Shown piece by piece: positions 7,624 to 16,214 of a stretch of 64,000 nt of DNA. The translations under genes were made by a program, and so were the position numbers. Source of the stretch: Natronobiforma cellulositropha (GTDB lineage: Archaea; Halobacteriota; Halobacteria; Halobacteriales; Natrialbaceae); assembly GCF_025629245.1 (NCBI RefSeq), contig NZ_JANZXN010000032.1, positions 62,001 to 126,000 on the forward strand, written 5' to 3'. The notes under the pieces were generated by a model. It made no database searches. It saw only the letters and a program-made list of their open reading frames with translations, and had not been told where the DNA came from. Each line of letters starts with the position of its first letter. Position 1 is the stretch's first letter.

Positions 7624-8208
7624 ATGGTCCAGCAACCCCACGTACTGATCGTCGAAGACGAACCCGACCTCGCGAACCTCTACGCCGCCTGGCTACAGGA
7701 CTCGTGTACGGTCGAAATCGCCTACGACGGCACCCAGGCGCTCGAGGCGATCGACGAGGAGATCGACATCGTGTTACTGGACCGGCGGATGCCGCGCCTC
7801 TCGGGGGACACCGTCCTCGATACGATCCGCGAGCGCAAACTCGACTGCCGGATCGCGATGGTCACCGCCGTCGAACCGGACTTCGACATCATCGGGATGG
7901 GCTTCGACGACTACCTCGTCAAGCCGGTCTCGAAAGACGAGTTGCTCTCGGTCATCGACCAGTTGCTGTTGCGCTCGACCTACGACGGCCAGCTACAGGA
8001 GTTCTTCGCGCTCGCCTCGAAGAAGGCCCTCCTCGACGCCCAGAAGAGCGAGGCGGAACTGCGCTCGAGTCGCGAGTACGCCGCACTCGAGGACAAACTC
8101 GCGGTCCGTCGGGTGCAGGTCGACGAGACGATGACGGAACTGCTCGAGCGCGACGTCTACCGTCGGCTGTGTCAGGACATCGTCCGCGAATCGATCCTCC
8201 GGGAGTAG
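7624..8208 (+). CDS. Response regulator with receiver and HalX domains
   Basis: The protein has 194 residues. Residues 5-115 form a receiver domain with the acidic pair E11/D12, phospho-acceptor D53 in VLLDRRMP, T81 and K100 in LVKP. Residues about 125-190 form the HalX helical domain (FALASKKALLDAQKSEAEL) known from haloarchaeal regulators. HalX has no DNA-binding motif, so output is probably by protein contact. It converges on the kinase-like gene at 8218-10095, from which it is separated by 9 bp; the two may belong to one signalling pathway, but they are not co-transcribed. Confidence 0.93.
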   Translation: MVQQPHVLIVEDEPDLANLYAAWLQDSCTVEIAYDGTQALEAIDEEIDIVLLDRRMPRLSGDTVLDTIRERKLDCRIAMVTAVEPDFDIIGMGFDDYLVKPVSKDELLSVIDQLLLRSTYDGQLQEFFALASKKALLDAQKSEAELRSSREYAALEDKLAVRRVQVDETMTELLERDVYRRLCQDIVRESILRE

Positions 8209-8217
8209 CGCCGACGT

Positions 8218-10095
8218 TCAGCGGCGCTCGAGCGTCGTCACGTCGGTCACTTCGAAGCGGGTTCCGCCGTTTTCGCCGTTGGCGACCGAGACCTGCCAGC
8301 CGTGAGCGTCGGCGATCGCTCGCGCGACGGCGAGACCGAGACCGTCGATGTCGCCGCCGACGTCGGCCGCGGGGTCGAGGACCCGGTCGTGGGCGTTCGG
8401 TGGAATCTCGGAGGCGTCGTCGAGGAGGAAGAAGCCGCGCTGGCTGGTCGCGACCCCCGGCGTCTCGAAGCCGAGGAGTCCGACCTGGACGGTGACCGCC
8501 CGCTCGGCGCGCGCGGCCGCGTCGTCGAACACGGTCTCGAGCATCCGCGAGAACCGTTCGGGGTCGGCGCGGAGCGTCGCCGACTCCTCGACGATGACGG
8601 TCGACTCGTCGATGCGCGACGCCTCGACCGCCGCTTCGACCGCCGTCTCGAGGTCGATGAGGGTTCGCAGGCCGACGCCGCTCGCGTTGCGGGCGAACTC
8701 GCGGACGTCGTCGACGAGCCGTTCGGTCCGCTCGAGCGTGCGCTCGACGCCTTCCTCTGCGAGCGGGAACTCCCACTCGTCGGCGGGCGTCTCGTCGGTC
8801 TCGAGCGCGTCGGCGATGGTCTCGAGTTCTCGCGTGAGGTCTTTCGAGAGGACGGTCGCGACCGCCTCGAGGCGTTCGGTCTGGCGTTCGAGGCGCTCGG
8901 TTCGTTCCTCGAGGACGCGCTCGCGGTCGGTTCGGTCGAGCGCCGCCCGGGTGTTCTCGACGAGCGTCGAGACGAGTTCGAGGTCGGTCTCGTCGAAGCG
9001 CTTCGGTTCTTTCGAGCCGGTGATGAGGACGCCGTGGGTGCCGATGGGGGCGATGATCTCGGAGCGGATGGTGGTCTCGGGGTTGTAGAGTCCGTCGACG
9101 TCGTGGAGGTCGTCGTAGAGTCGAGATTCGCCCGACTCGAAGACGTCCCAGACGAGTCCCTCGCCCTGACTGAAGCGGGGGAGACCGCCGAACTCGTCGT
9201 GTGCGCCGGCGGTGCCAGCGACGGGATCGAGCGAGCCGTGTTCGTCGTCGAGCAGCCAGATGCCGCTGATCGGCAGGTCGAGGAGGTCGCTCCCGGCGTG
9301 GACGGCGATGGCACAGATCTCTTCGCGGTCGTTGGAGCCGAGCAACCACCGCGTCACCTCGTGGAGTGAGGTCACGATCCGCTCGTGGTCGTGGCGTTCG
9401 GTGACGTCGCGGACGATACTCGCGAGTTTCGCCTCCCCTTCGTCGATCGGGACGAGACGCACCTCGCTCACGCGTTCGGTCCCGTTCGCGTCGGTGAACG
9501 GGACCTCGAGTTCCCGGTAGCGTGCCCGTCCGAGGTCGATATCGTTGATGGCGTGGCCGATTTCGACGGCGTCGTCGGCGTCGATGGCCGCCAGGTCGAA
9601 GACGGTCTCGATGTGCTCGCCGATGACCGCTTCGCGCTCGACCCCGAGCGTCCGCTCGAGCGTGCTGTTGATCGAGGCGACGTGGTTGTGCCGGTCGAGG
9701 ATGACGATGCCGTCTCGCGTCGCTTCGACCACGGCGTCGTGCTGGGCGAGTTTCGCTTCGCGCTCCTTTCGGTGGGTCACGTCGCGCATGTAGACGGCGA
9801 GTCCGTCGTCGAACGGGAACGCGCGGGTCTCGAACCAGGTTTCGAAGGTGGTGTGGTAGACGTCGAACGAGACTGCGGTGCGGTCGGTCATCGACTCGTA
9901 GAATCCGTCGGGAAACTGGTTCTCGATCGCGTGTGGGAGGACGTCCCAGACGACGCGTCCGAGGAGGTCCTCGCGTGGGCGTTCGAACACGGCCGCCGCC
10001 CGGCCGTTACAGTGAGTGAACCGCCACCCCGCATCGACGGCGAAGTGTAAGTCGTCGACGTGGCCGACGTCCGGCGACGGGTAGTTACGACTCAC
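8218..10095 (-). CDS. PAS-PAS-GAF sensor protein with degenerate histidine-kinase core
   Basis: The protein has 625 residues. Two PAS domains (about 15-110 and 120-235) and a GAF domain (about 245-390) are followed by a coiled-coil and a kinase-like module. The H-box region reads VLSKDLTREL, where active kinases have S-H-D-L-R-N-P-L, so the phospho-acceptor His is Lys. The N-box region (MLETVFDDAAARA) lacks the Asn. A G2-like DGLGLAVARAIADAHGW remains. It is therefore probably not an autophosphorylating kinase but a sensor or scaffold. The start is a GTG at 10095 that overlaps a small upstream frame by GTGA. No transmembrane segment is seen, so it is cytosolic. Confidence 0.88.
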   Translation of the reverse strand: MSRNYPSPDVGHVDDLHFAVDAGWRFTHCNGRAAAVFERPREDLLGRVVWDVLPHAIENQFPDGFYESMTDRTAVSFDVYHTTFETWFETRAFPFDDGLAVYMRDVTHRKEREAKLAQHDAVVEATRDGIVILDRHNHVASINSTLERTLGVEREAVIGEHIETVFDLAAIDADDAVEIGHAINDIDLGRARYRELEVPFTDANGTERVSEVRLVPIDEGEAKLASIVRDVTERHDHERIVTSLHEVTRWLLGSNDREEICAIAVHAGSDLLDLPISGIWLLDDEHGSLDPVAGTAGAHDEFGGLPRFSQGEGLVWDVFESGESRLYDDLHDVDGLYNPETTIRSEIIAPIGTHGVLITGSKEPKRFDETDLELVSTLVENTRAALDRTDRERVLEERTERLERQTERLEAVATVLSKDLTRELETIADALETDETPADEWEFPLAEEGVERTLERTERLVDDVREFARNASGVGLRTLIDLETAVEAAVEASRIDESTVIVEESATLRADPERFSRMLETVFDDAAARAERAVTVQVGLLGFETPGVATSQRGFFLLDDASEIPPNAHDRVLDPAADVGGDIDGLGLAVARAIADAHGWQVSVANGENGGTRFEVTDVTTLERR

Positions 10096-10157
10096 GGAGA
10101 CTCACCGTCCCCCGTCGGGTCTCCCCCTTCGAGCCCGGTGTGATCTAATTCCCCCAT
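10092..10157 (-). CDS. 21-residue leader ORF overlapping the start of the PAS/GAF protein
   Basis: On the minus strand AGGTGAGGAC precedes ATG at 10157, which opens a 22-codon frame (MGELDHTGLEGGDPTGDGES then P). Its TGA overlaps the downstream GTG start as GTGA. Composition is acidic and haloarchaeal. It could be a translated, coupling leader peptide. Alternatively it is only the mRNA leader. The Shine-Dalgarno site is better than anything directly before the GTG, which favours coupling. Confidence 0.4.
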   Translation of the reverse strand: MGELDHTGLEGGDPTGDGESP

Positions 10158-10339
10158 GTCCTCACCTGTTGGTCTCCCTGCTACTACTGCGACGAGTTAT
10201 TTGAGTGTCGTGGCCGTTCTGATGGAACGTTCGACGACCGACTCGAGCGGGGCGTACCACTACCGGTGTTGTCACAGCCACTACACATGGTCGTTTCGCC
10301 TCCGGTCTCCGTCACCCGTTTCTGTGTGGCCGTCCCTGC

Positions 10340-10918
10340 TCAGGAGTACGACGGCGGTGTCTCGGGCACCCCGTCACGCTGGTTCAGGACGCGGGCGATG
10401 GTGAACAGGGCGTCCGAGAGCCGGTTGAGGTACTCGACTGCGACCGGACTCACCGGTTCGACCGCAGCCAGGGCGACGACGCGTCGCTCGGCCCGTCGGC
10501 AGACGGCCCGTGCGTGGTGGGTTCGCGCGCCGTGCTCGCTGCCGCCGGGCAGGACGAACGAGCGCAGCGGCTCGAGTTCTTCGTCGTAGCCGTCGATCCA
10601 CGACTCGAGTGCGGCGACGTGCTCGGCGGCGAGCGTCGGGCCGTCCGCAGCACTCGCTCCCGACTCGCCACCCTCGTGGCTCTCTGCGTCCGTCTCGCCC
10701 GGTGCGGCGAGTTCTGCCTGGAGAATGTGGAGGTGGTTCTGGATCCGTTCGAGGTGGTCGTCGACGTCGTCGTAGCCGGCCGGTCGAATCGTGCCGACGA
10801 GCGCGTTGAGTTCGTCGACCGTCCCGTAGGACTCGATGCGCTCGCTCGCCTTCGAGACGCGCGTCATGTCGCGCAGGTCGGTCTGTCCCTCGTCACCACG
10901 GCCGGTGTAGATCGACAT
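10340..10918 (-). CDS. Cob(I)alamin / cob(I)yrinic acid a,c-diamide adenosyltransferase (PduO type)
   Basis: This enzyme transfers the adenosyl group of ATP to reduced corrinoid to make adenosylcobalamin. The 192-residue frame starts MSIYTGRGDEGQTDL, the ATP-binding TGRGD-G motif of the PduO/MMAB family. It also has SYGTVDELNAL and, near the C-terminus, RRAERRVVAL and YLNRLSDALFTIARVLN, which contribute active-site Arg, Asn and Asp. An acidic insertion lies near residue 80. It is transcribed alone, 101 bp after the gene at 11019-12215 and in the same direction. Confidence 0.95.
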   Translation of the reverse strand: MSIYTGRGDEGQTDLRDMTRVSKASERIESYGTVDELNALVGTIRPAGYDDVDDHLERIQNHLHILQAELAAPGETDAESHEGGESGASAADGPTLAAEHVAALESWIDGYDEELEPLRSFVLPGGSEHGARTHHARAVCRRAERRVVALAAVEPVSPVAVEYLNRLSDALFTIARVLNQRDGVPETPPSYS

Positions 10919-11018
10919 GGTTCACTCGAGGGCGCGTGGACACTTAGGTCCGGTCGGTTTCTCGTTTCGTCCGACAGATGCTCCCGTCACCGGTGATGTT
11001 CGAGCCGCCACGACCCGT

Positions 11019-12215
11019 CTACCCCATCGAGACGAGCATCACGACCGCGAGCGCACTCGTGAGGAGTGCGACCGGGAATCCGATCGCGATCAGGCGACGG
11101 ATCGGGACGTCGACGCCGCTTCTGGCCGCTTGGTCGAGGACGATCAGCGTCGCGGCGCTGGCGATCGGCGTTGCATTTCCCGCGAGCGTACTGACTGCTG
11201 CGAGCAGCAGCCACCCGCTCGCGTCGTCGACCGTCTCGGCGAGGACGAGCACCGCCGGGACGTTACTCACCAGGTTCGAGAGCACGAACGTCGCCCCCGC
11301 GAAGGCGGCCACGCCGTCGAATCCGCCGAGGAACTCGAGCAGCGCCGTTCCCTCGAGACTGCCAACCAGGACGAACATGCCGACGAAGAGGACGAGAATA
11401 CTCCAGTCGACGCCCTGGAGGACGTCGTTTCCGGGGACCCGTCGGTAGAACTGGAGCCACGCGACGTGGACGATCCCGAGCGAGGCGGCGATGAATCCCG
11501 GCTCGACACCCGGAAACGCCGCCAGCGCGAGGAACGTCACGAGTAAGAACCCTGCACTCGAGAGCGCCCACCTCGTGTCGAGGTCGGGAACCTCGACCGG
11601 CGAGAACGGCGCGTCCGCGCGCGTCAGCGGCCAGAGAAAGGCGGCCGCGACGGCGAGGCTCACGAGTGCGACGGGACCGAGCGCCGCGACGAACTCGAGT
11701 GTCGTCAGCTCGCTCCGGCTCAGGATGTAGGCGTTCTGTGGGTTGCCGAGCGGCGTCGCGACGCTGCCGATGTTCGCCCCGAGAATCACCGCGAGCAGCG
11801 GTGCGACGGGGTCGACCCTCGAGCCGTGGAGGGCGACGACTAGCACCGGCGTCATCAGGAGCACGGTCGCGTCGTTGAGTGCGAACGCACTCGAGCCAGC
11901 GGCCAGACAGAGCGTCCCGTAGGTCAGCCGTCGCCCTGTTCCCGCCCACTGGACGAGTCTCGCGGCCGCCCAGGTGTAGAAGCCACTGCGTGCGAGCGCG
12001 TCGACGTGAGCGAGCATGCCGAACAACAGGAGAATCGTCCCGACGTGGACGCTCGCGAGCGCCTCTTCGAGCGTGATCGCCCCGATGGCGACGACGCAGA
12101 CGGCTCCGAGCGCGCTCGTGACCGCCCGGCTCACCGGATAGGCACGGATCCGCCTGACGAACAGGAGCGCGAACGTCCCGAGGACGAGTGCCGTCACCGC
12201 GACTTCGGGAGCCAC
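11019..12215 (-). CDS. ArsB/NhaD-type ion transporter (SLC13-like permease)
   Basis: A membrane protein of 398 residues with about eleven hydrophobic segments. FALNDATVLLMTPVLVVAL (about 112-130) and LGANIGSVATPLGNPQNAY (about 145-163) are the paired signature loops of the ArsB/NhaD anion and sodium/proton transporters, and SNLVSNVPAVLVLAE lies in the second half. The substrate cannot be read from sequence; arsenite, a dicarboxylate or sodium/proton exchange are all possible. It follows the regulator at 12222-12932 with a 6-bp gap in the same direction, so the two probably form an operon. Confidence 0.88.
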   Translation of the reverse strand: MAPEVAVTALVLGTFALLFVRRIRAYPVSRAVTSALGAVCVVAIGAITLEEALASVHVGTILLLFGMLAHVDALARSGFYTWAAARLVQWAGTGRRLTYGTLCLAAGSSAFALNDATVLLMTPVLVVALHGSRVDPVAPLLAVILGANIGSVATPLGNPQNAYILSRSELTTLEFVAALGPVALVSLAVAAAFLWPLTRADAPFSPVEVPDLDTRWALSSAGFLLVTFLALAAFPGVEPGFIAASLGIVHVAWLQFYRRVPGNDVLQGVDWSILVLFVGMFVLVGSLEGTALLEFLGGFDGVAAFAGATFVLSNLVSNVPAVLVLAETVDDASGWLLLAAVSTLAGNATPIASAATLIVLDQAARSGVDVPIRRLIAIGFPVALLTSALAVVMLVSMG

Positions 12216-12221
12216 CGGCGA

Positions 12222-12932
12222 TCACTCGAGTCCGATCAGCCCGTCGAGAACCTCCTCGAGCGGCGTCGTGGTCACCGCCAGGGAGTAGCCGTCGATGCGC
12301 GCGAGGTCGGCCGCGTGGTCCCACAGCATCTCCTCGTCGAGTCCGTGGAGGACCACGGCGTTCGGCGTCGGGTTGACGACCCGGAGGGCGACCAGTGGCG
12401 ACTCGCCGCGGGTGACGTTGGTGAAGACGAGCGCGCGGTTCGTACTCTGGCCGTAGAGGCGGAAGAACTCCTCACTCGAGAGGCGGGTGATCGCCTGGAT
12501 GCTGTCGATAACGGTGTGGCCGCTGACGTGGTCGTTCGTCCCGGCGGTGATCTCGGTCGCGCCGATTTCGTCGTACAGCGTCGAGAGCGCGACCGTGGTC
12601 GCGTACTCGCGGAGGTCGTAGACGACGTCGCTCTCGAAGCCCGCCGAGAGGACCCGGCCGTACTGGCGGATGCGGTCGCCGCCCCGGCGTTCGTCGATGG
12701 CGAGCAAGCCGTCGACGAGTCGGCGGACGACGCCGATGCCCGGACTCTCCCGCCGGCCGCTCTCGTAGTCTGAGATCACCGACGAGGAGACCTCGAGTTC
12801 TCCCGCCAGGTCGGTCTGGGAGATGTCGAAGTCGGTTCGCCACTTGCGCAAGGTCGCCCCGGGGTCGTCACTGAGGGTGATCTCGCCGGCGATCTTCTCT
12901 GCGAGCTCTCGCTTGGGTCCACGACCGCCCAT
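12222..12932 (-). CDS. XRE-type helix-turn-helix transcriptional regulator (COG1709-like)
   Basis: The protein has 236 residues. The helix-turn-helix lies near residues 30-62 (LRKWRTDFDISQTDLAGELE followed by VSSSVISDYESGRRESPG). The C-terminal part (about 90-236) resembles the ligand-like domain of the conserved archaeal COG1709 regulators. The ATG at 12932 gives the family-like GPKRELAEKIAGEI start. It is the promoter-proximal gene of a probable operon with the permease at 11019-12215, so it may control that transporter; this is inference. Confidence 0.85.
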   Translation of the reverse strand: MGGRGPKRELAEKIAGEITLSDDPGATLRKWRTDFDISQTDLAGELEVSSSVISDYESGRRESPGIGVVRRLVDGLLAIDERRGGDRIRQYGRVLSAGFESDVVYDLREYATTVALSTLYDEIGATEITAGTNDHVSGHTVIDSIQAITRLSSEEFFRLYGQSTNRALVFTNVTRGESPLVALRVVNPTPNAVVLHGLDEEMLWDHAADLARIDGYSLAVTTTPLEEVLDGLIGLE

Positions 12933-13012
12933 GTGGCCCGACTCGGGCGGTCCGGTGAAGTAGCTACCGAAGCGCGCTCACGGGTGCGCTCGTCGCTCGA
13001 GTCACCGCCGGC

Positions 13013-13582
13013 TCACCGACTCGAGAGCGCGCCCACGGCCAGTCCACCGAGACCGCCGAAGACGAGCGGGTAGGCGACACCGGCGAGGAGGACTGCCATC
13101 AACGGGTCGGGCCGGATCGTCGCACTCCCCACGTCGACGGCGAAGAGGACGATGCCGAGGATACACAGCGGCGCGTAGCCGACGGCGACGGTCGCTCCGG
13201 CGAGGGCCGTGTCGGCGGGTGAGCGGCTCTCGTGGCGCGCTCGCACGGCGACGAGTGCGCCGGCAGCGACCAGCGCAACTGGTGGGAGCAAGAAGAGGTA
13301 CCAGAGGGTCTCCTCGCCGCCGGTCAGGAAGTTCTGGTAGCCCGAGGAGAGGAGGGAAATGCGTGGAACCTCCGTGTCGACGTTGTGGGCGTTGTAGAAG
13401 AGCCAGCCGACCGCCTGCCAGTCGATGCGACTCCCGGTCACCTCTTCGATCACGATCACGCGCAGGTCCTCACGGACCGCAGAGAGCGTCACGACCGCGC
13501 TCACGAGCAGGCCGACGATCCACGCACCCGCTCCCGCGAGCGCACCGGCCGCGACCGGAACCGAGAACCGTGTCTCACTCAT
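13013..13582 (-). CDS. Haloarchaeal membrane protein of unknown function
   Basis: I take the ATG at 13582, which gives 189 residues beginning MSETRFSVPVAAGALAGAGA; the longer upstream frame runs into the divergent rfcL gene and is not credible. Four or five hydrophobic segments are visible: residues about 8-33, 98-118, 130-150 and 160-187. The soluble loop VDTEVPRISLLSSGYQNFL faces one side. No enzyme motif is recognised. It is divergent from rfcL, with 118 bp between the starts. Confidence 0.75.
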   Translation of the reverse strand: MSETRFSVPVAAGALAGAGAWIVGLLVSAVVTLSAVREDLRVIVIEEVTGSRIDWQAVGWLFYNAHNVDTEVPRISLLSSGYQNFLTGGEETLWYLFLLPPVALVAAGALVAVRARHESRSPADTALAGATVAVGYAPLCILGIVLFAVDVGSATIRPDPLMAVLLAGVAYPLVFGGLGGLAVGALSSR

Positions 13583-13700
13583 ACCCCCTCCGTCGTCGTC
13601 GCCGACGAAAGTCGCTTCCGTTCGTGTCCGACTCGAGACCGCTCTCGGCTGACCGCGACCGTCCGGAACCACTAAACGCGTCTCACTCCAACCACCGCCA

Positions 13701-15257
13701 ATGGCCGACTGGACCGAAACGTACCGTCCGACGACGCTCTCTGCGGTCCGCGGGAACGACAAGGCCCGCGACGCGCTCCGGAACTGGGCGGAGCGCTGGG
13801 AGGACCACCGGAAGGCTGCCATCGTCCACGGCAGCCCCGGCGTCGGCAAGACCTCGGCCGCGCACGCGCTGGCGGCTGACATGGGCTGGCCGGTGATGGA
13901 ACTCAACGCGAGCGACGACCGCCAGGCCGACGTCATCAAGCGCGTCGCCGGTGAGGCCTCGAAGACCGGGACGCTCACCGCTGGCGGCTCCGGGCGACGG
14001 CTCGTGATCCTCGACGAGGCCGACAACTTCCACGGCAACGCCGACTACGGCGGTGCACGCGAGGTCACCCGCGTCGTCAAGGAGGCGACCCAGCCGGTGG
14101 TTCTCGTCGCCAACGAGTTCTACGACATGAGCAACACGCTCCGAAACGCCTGCGAGACGATCGAGTTCCGCGACGTCTCGAAGCGTTCGATCGTCCCCGT
14201 CTTACGCGACATCTGCCGGCGCGAGGGCGTCGAGTACGACGAGGCGGCACTCGAGGCGATCGCCGACTCGACCAGCGGCGACCTCCGCTCGGCGGTCAAC
14301 GACCTCCAGGCGGTCGCCGAGGAGACCGACCGGCTGACCGTCGAGGACGTCGTCACCGGCGAGCGCGACCGCACGGAGGGTATCTTCGAGTACCTCGACA
14401 CCCTGCTCAAGAACGCCAGTGCCGAGGAGGCGCTGAAAGCCTCCTACGACGTCGACGAGACGCCAGACGAGTTACTCAACTGGGTCGAGGACAACGTCCC
14501 CAAGGAGTACGCGGGCGGAGAACTCGCCGACGCCTACGAGTTCCTCTCCCAGGCCGACCGCTGGCTCGGGCGCGTCCGCGCCACCCAGGAGTACACCTAC
14601 TGGCGCTACGCGAGCGACAACCTCACGGCGGGGGTGGCCGCCTCGAGACGCGAACCGAAGGGTGGCTGGACGCGCTACGGCCCGCCGAGTTACTGGCGCA
14701 AACTCGGCCAGACACGCAGTACGCGCGACCGGCGCGACTCGATCGCCCGTCGGGTCGCCGACGCCGAGGGGACGAGCCTCGCGACCGCTCGCCGGGAACT
14801 GCTCCCCTACCTCTCGGCGATGACCCACCACTGTCGAAACCGCGACCTGACGGTGCGGATGGCCGCGGCCTACGGTCTCGACGCGAGCGAACTCTCGTTT
14901 ATCACCGGCTCCGGTGCGGACACCAACAAGGTCGGATCCATCGTCGAGGACGCCGCCGACCTCGTCGCCGAGCAGGCCGTCGAGAAGGGTGGCAACGCCT
15001 TCTTCGACGCTGGTGACCCGAGTCCCGACGACACCGGCGACGGATCCGAGACCGCCGAGTCGGACGAGACGGCCGCCGAAAGTGGGGACGGACAGGTGAC
15101 ACTCGGGGCGACGCTCGAGGACGCCGCTGGGGCGGACGGCGAGGACACGGTGACCGACAGCGAGGGTGACGGGTCGGCGAACCAGACCGACGACCCGGGT
15201 TCAGCGTCGGCTCACGACGAAGACGACGGCCAGTCGGGCCTGAGCGATTTCTTCTGA
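13701..15257 (+). CDS. rfcL: Replication factor C large subunit
   Basis: RfcL is the odd subunit of the archaeal clamp loader that opens PCNA on primed DNA. The 518-residue protein has Walker A GSPGVGKT (44-51), Walker B LVILDEAD (101-108), a SRC-like region and a collar domain to about residue 410. An acidic disordered tail follows and ends GQSGLSDFF. This fits a PIP box (Q-x-x-L-x-x-F-F) that docks on PCNA. The acidic linker is long, as usual in haloarchaea. The ATG at 13701 matches the conserved start DWTETYRP. Confidence 0.97.
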   Translation: MADWTETYRPTTLSAVRGNDKARDALRNWAERWEDHRKAAIVHGSPGVGKTSAAHALAADMGWPVMELNASDDRQADVIKRVAGEASKTGTLTAGGSGRRLVILDEADNFHGNADYGGAREVTRVVKEATQPVVLVANEFYDMSNTLRNACETIEFRDVSKRSIVPVLRDICRREGVEYDEAALEAIADSTSGDLRSAVNDLQAVAEETDRLTVEDVVTGERDRTEGIFEYLDTLLKNASAEEALKASYDVDETPDELLNWVEDNVPKEYAGGELADAYEFLSQADRWLGRVRATQEYTYWRYASDNLTAGVAASRREPKGGWTRYGPPSYWRKLGQTRSTRDRRDSIARRVADAEGTSLATARRELLPYLSAMTHHCRNRDLTVRMAAAYGLDASELSFITGSGADTNKVGSIVEDAADLVAEQAVEKGGNAFFDAGDPSPDDTGDGSETAESDETAAESGDGQVTLGATLEDAAGADGEDTVTDSEGDGSANQTDDPGSASAHDEDDGQSGLSDFF

Positions 15258-15351
15258 GCGGGCAGACAGTCCGGCGTTCGAGACACCTCACTTCTCCTGA
15301 GGACGATAGGACTACGTCGGATGCGCTCGACTCGCTAGTTGGTGAGCGACG

Positions 15352-15528
15352 ATGGTCGCGTCCCACATCTGTCCACTATGTACGGAGCGTTACGACGAGG
15401 TGGGTCACTTACGTGTCCACCTCGAGGTCGAGCACCGAAAATCAGAACTCGCACGGTTCGCCGTCGAAGCCGGTCGTCGAGGGTCGGACCGCCCGGTCGA
15501 GGAGCGTCACCCGACACCGCCGGTGTGA
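15352..15528 (+). CDS. 58-residue C2H2 zinc-finger protein
   Basis: This gene has an ATG at 15352 and a TGA at 15526-15528. The peptide begins MVASHICPLCTERYDEVGHL and continues RVHLEVEH. It has C7 and C10, then H23 and H28: C-x2-C-x12-H-x4-H, a complete classical C2H2 finger. A basic and then proline-rich tail of 30 residues follows. Haloarchaea are known for many such one-domain zinc-finger micro-proteins, some of which affect biofilm and swarming. It overlaps the 3' end of bioD (opposite strand) by 22 bp. No clear promoter beyond the rfcL downstream region is seen. Confidence 0.75.
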   Translation: MVASHICPLCTERYDEVGHLRVHLEVEHRKSELARFAVEAGRRGSDRPVEERHPTPPV

Positions 15529-16214
15529 CCGTCTCCGCCGACTTGCCCGACGTACGCTCGAGCGGTGCTCCCGAGCGCGCTCCGAACCGCATCGACGACC
15601 TCGTCGGCGGTATCGACGTCGAGCGGGGGTACCGTGGCGACTGTCACGCCGGTCATCCGCTCGAGTTCGGCCGGGTTCGTCCGTTCGGCCCGTGACGCCC
15701 CGCGATACTCGTTGAGAACGATCGCTCGCACGTCGACTCCCCGTCGCTCGAGCGCCTCGACCGAGAGTGCGGTGTGGTTCAGCGTCCCGAGTCCGGCCCG
15801 CGCGACGAGAATCGTCTCACAGCCCAGTTCCGAGACGAGGTCGATCACCTCCCGGTCTTCGGCGAGTGGCACCCGGAGTCCGCCGACTCCCTCGAGGACG
15901 CCGACCTCGCCGCGCGCGAGTTCGCGATCACAGGTCTCGCGGAGCGACTCGTAGGTGAGCGTCTCGCCGGCCAGTTCGGCCGCGACGGACGGGGCGAGCG
16001 GTGGCTCGAGGTAGCGCGGACAGGTCGCCGCGTCGACGCTCTCACAGACGCGACGAACGTAGGCGGCGTCGTCGTCGGGTGGGTGACCGGTCTGTGCGGG
16101 TTTGACCGCCCGTGCGTCGACACCCTGTCGGCGAAGCAGGGCGGTCAGCCCGGCGGTGACGACGGTCTTGCCGACGCCGGTGTCGGTGCCGACGACGGCG
16201 ACTCGCACGGCCAT
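15507..16214 (-). CDS. bioD: Dethiobiotin synthetase
   Basis: BioD closes the ureido ring: 7,8-diaminopelargonate, CO2 and ATP give dethiobiotin. The 235-residue frame has the P-loop GTDTGVGKT (9-17), the substrate lysine region VKPAQTG (38-44) and the GVGGLRVPL loop. Its ATG shares one base with the bioF stop (TGATG), so translation is coupled. It is last in the leftward bioB-bioU-bioF-bioD operon. Confidence 0.95.
   Translation of the reverse strand: MAVRVAVVGTDTGVGKTVVTAGLTALLRRQGVDARAVKPAQTGHPPDDDAAYVRRVCESVDAATCPRYLEPPLAPSVAAELAGETLTYESLRETCDRELARGEVGVLEGVGGLRVPLAEDREVIDLVSELGCETILVARAGLGTLNHTALSVEALERRGVDVRAIVLNEYRGASRAERTNPAELERMTGVTVATVPPLDVDTADEVVDAVRSALGSTARAYVGQVGGDGHTGGVG

Noticed and set aside
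13583-14038. Long N-terminal part of the leftward membrane protein
   Set aside because: It overlaps the first 340 bp of rfcL on the other strand; the hydrophobic protein begins at 13582.
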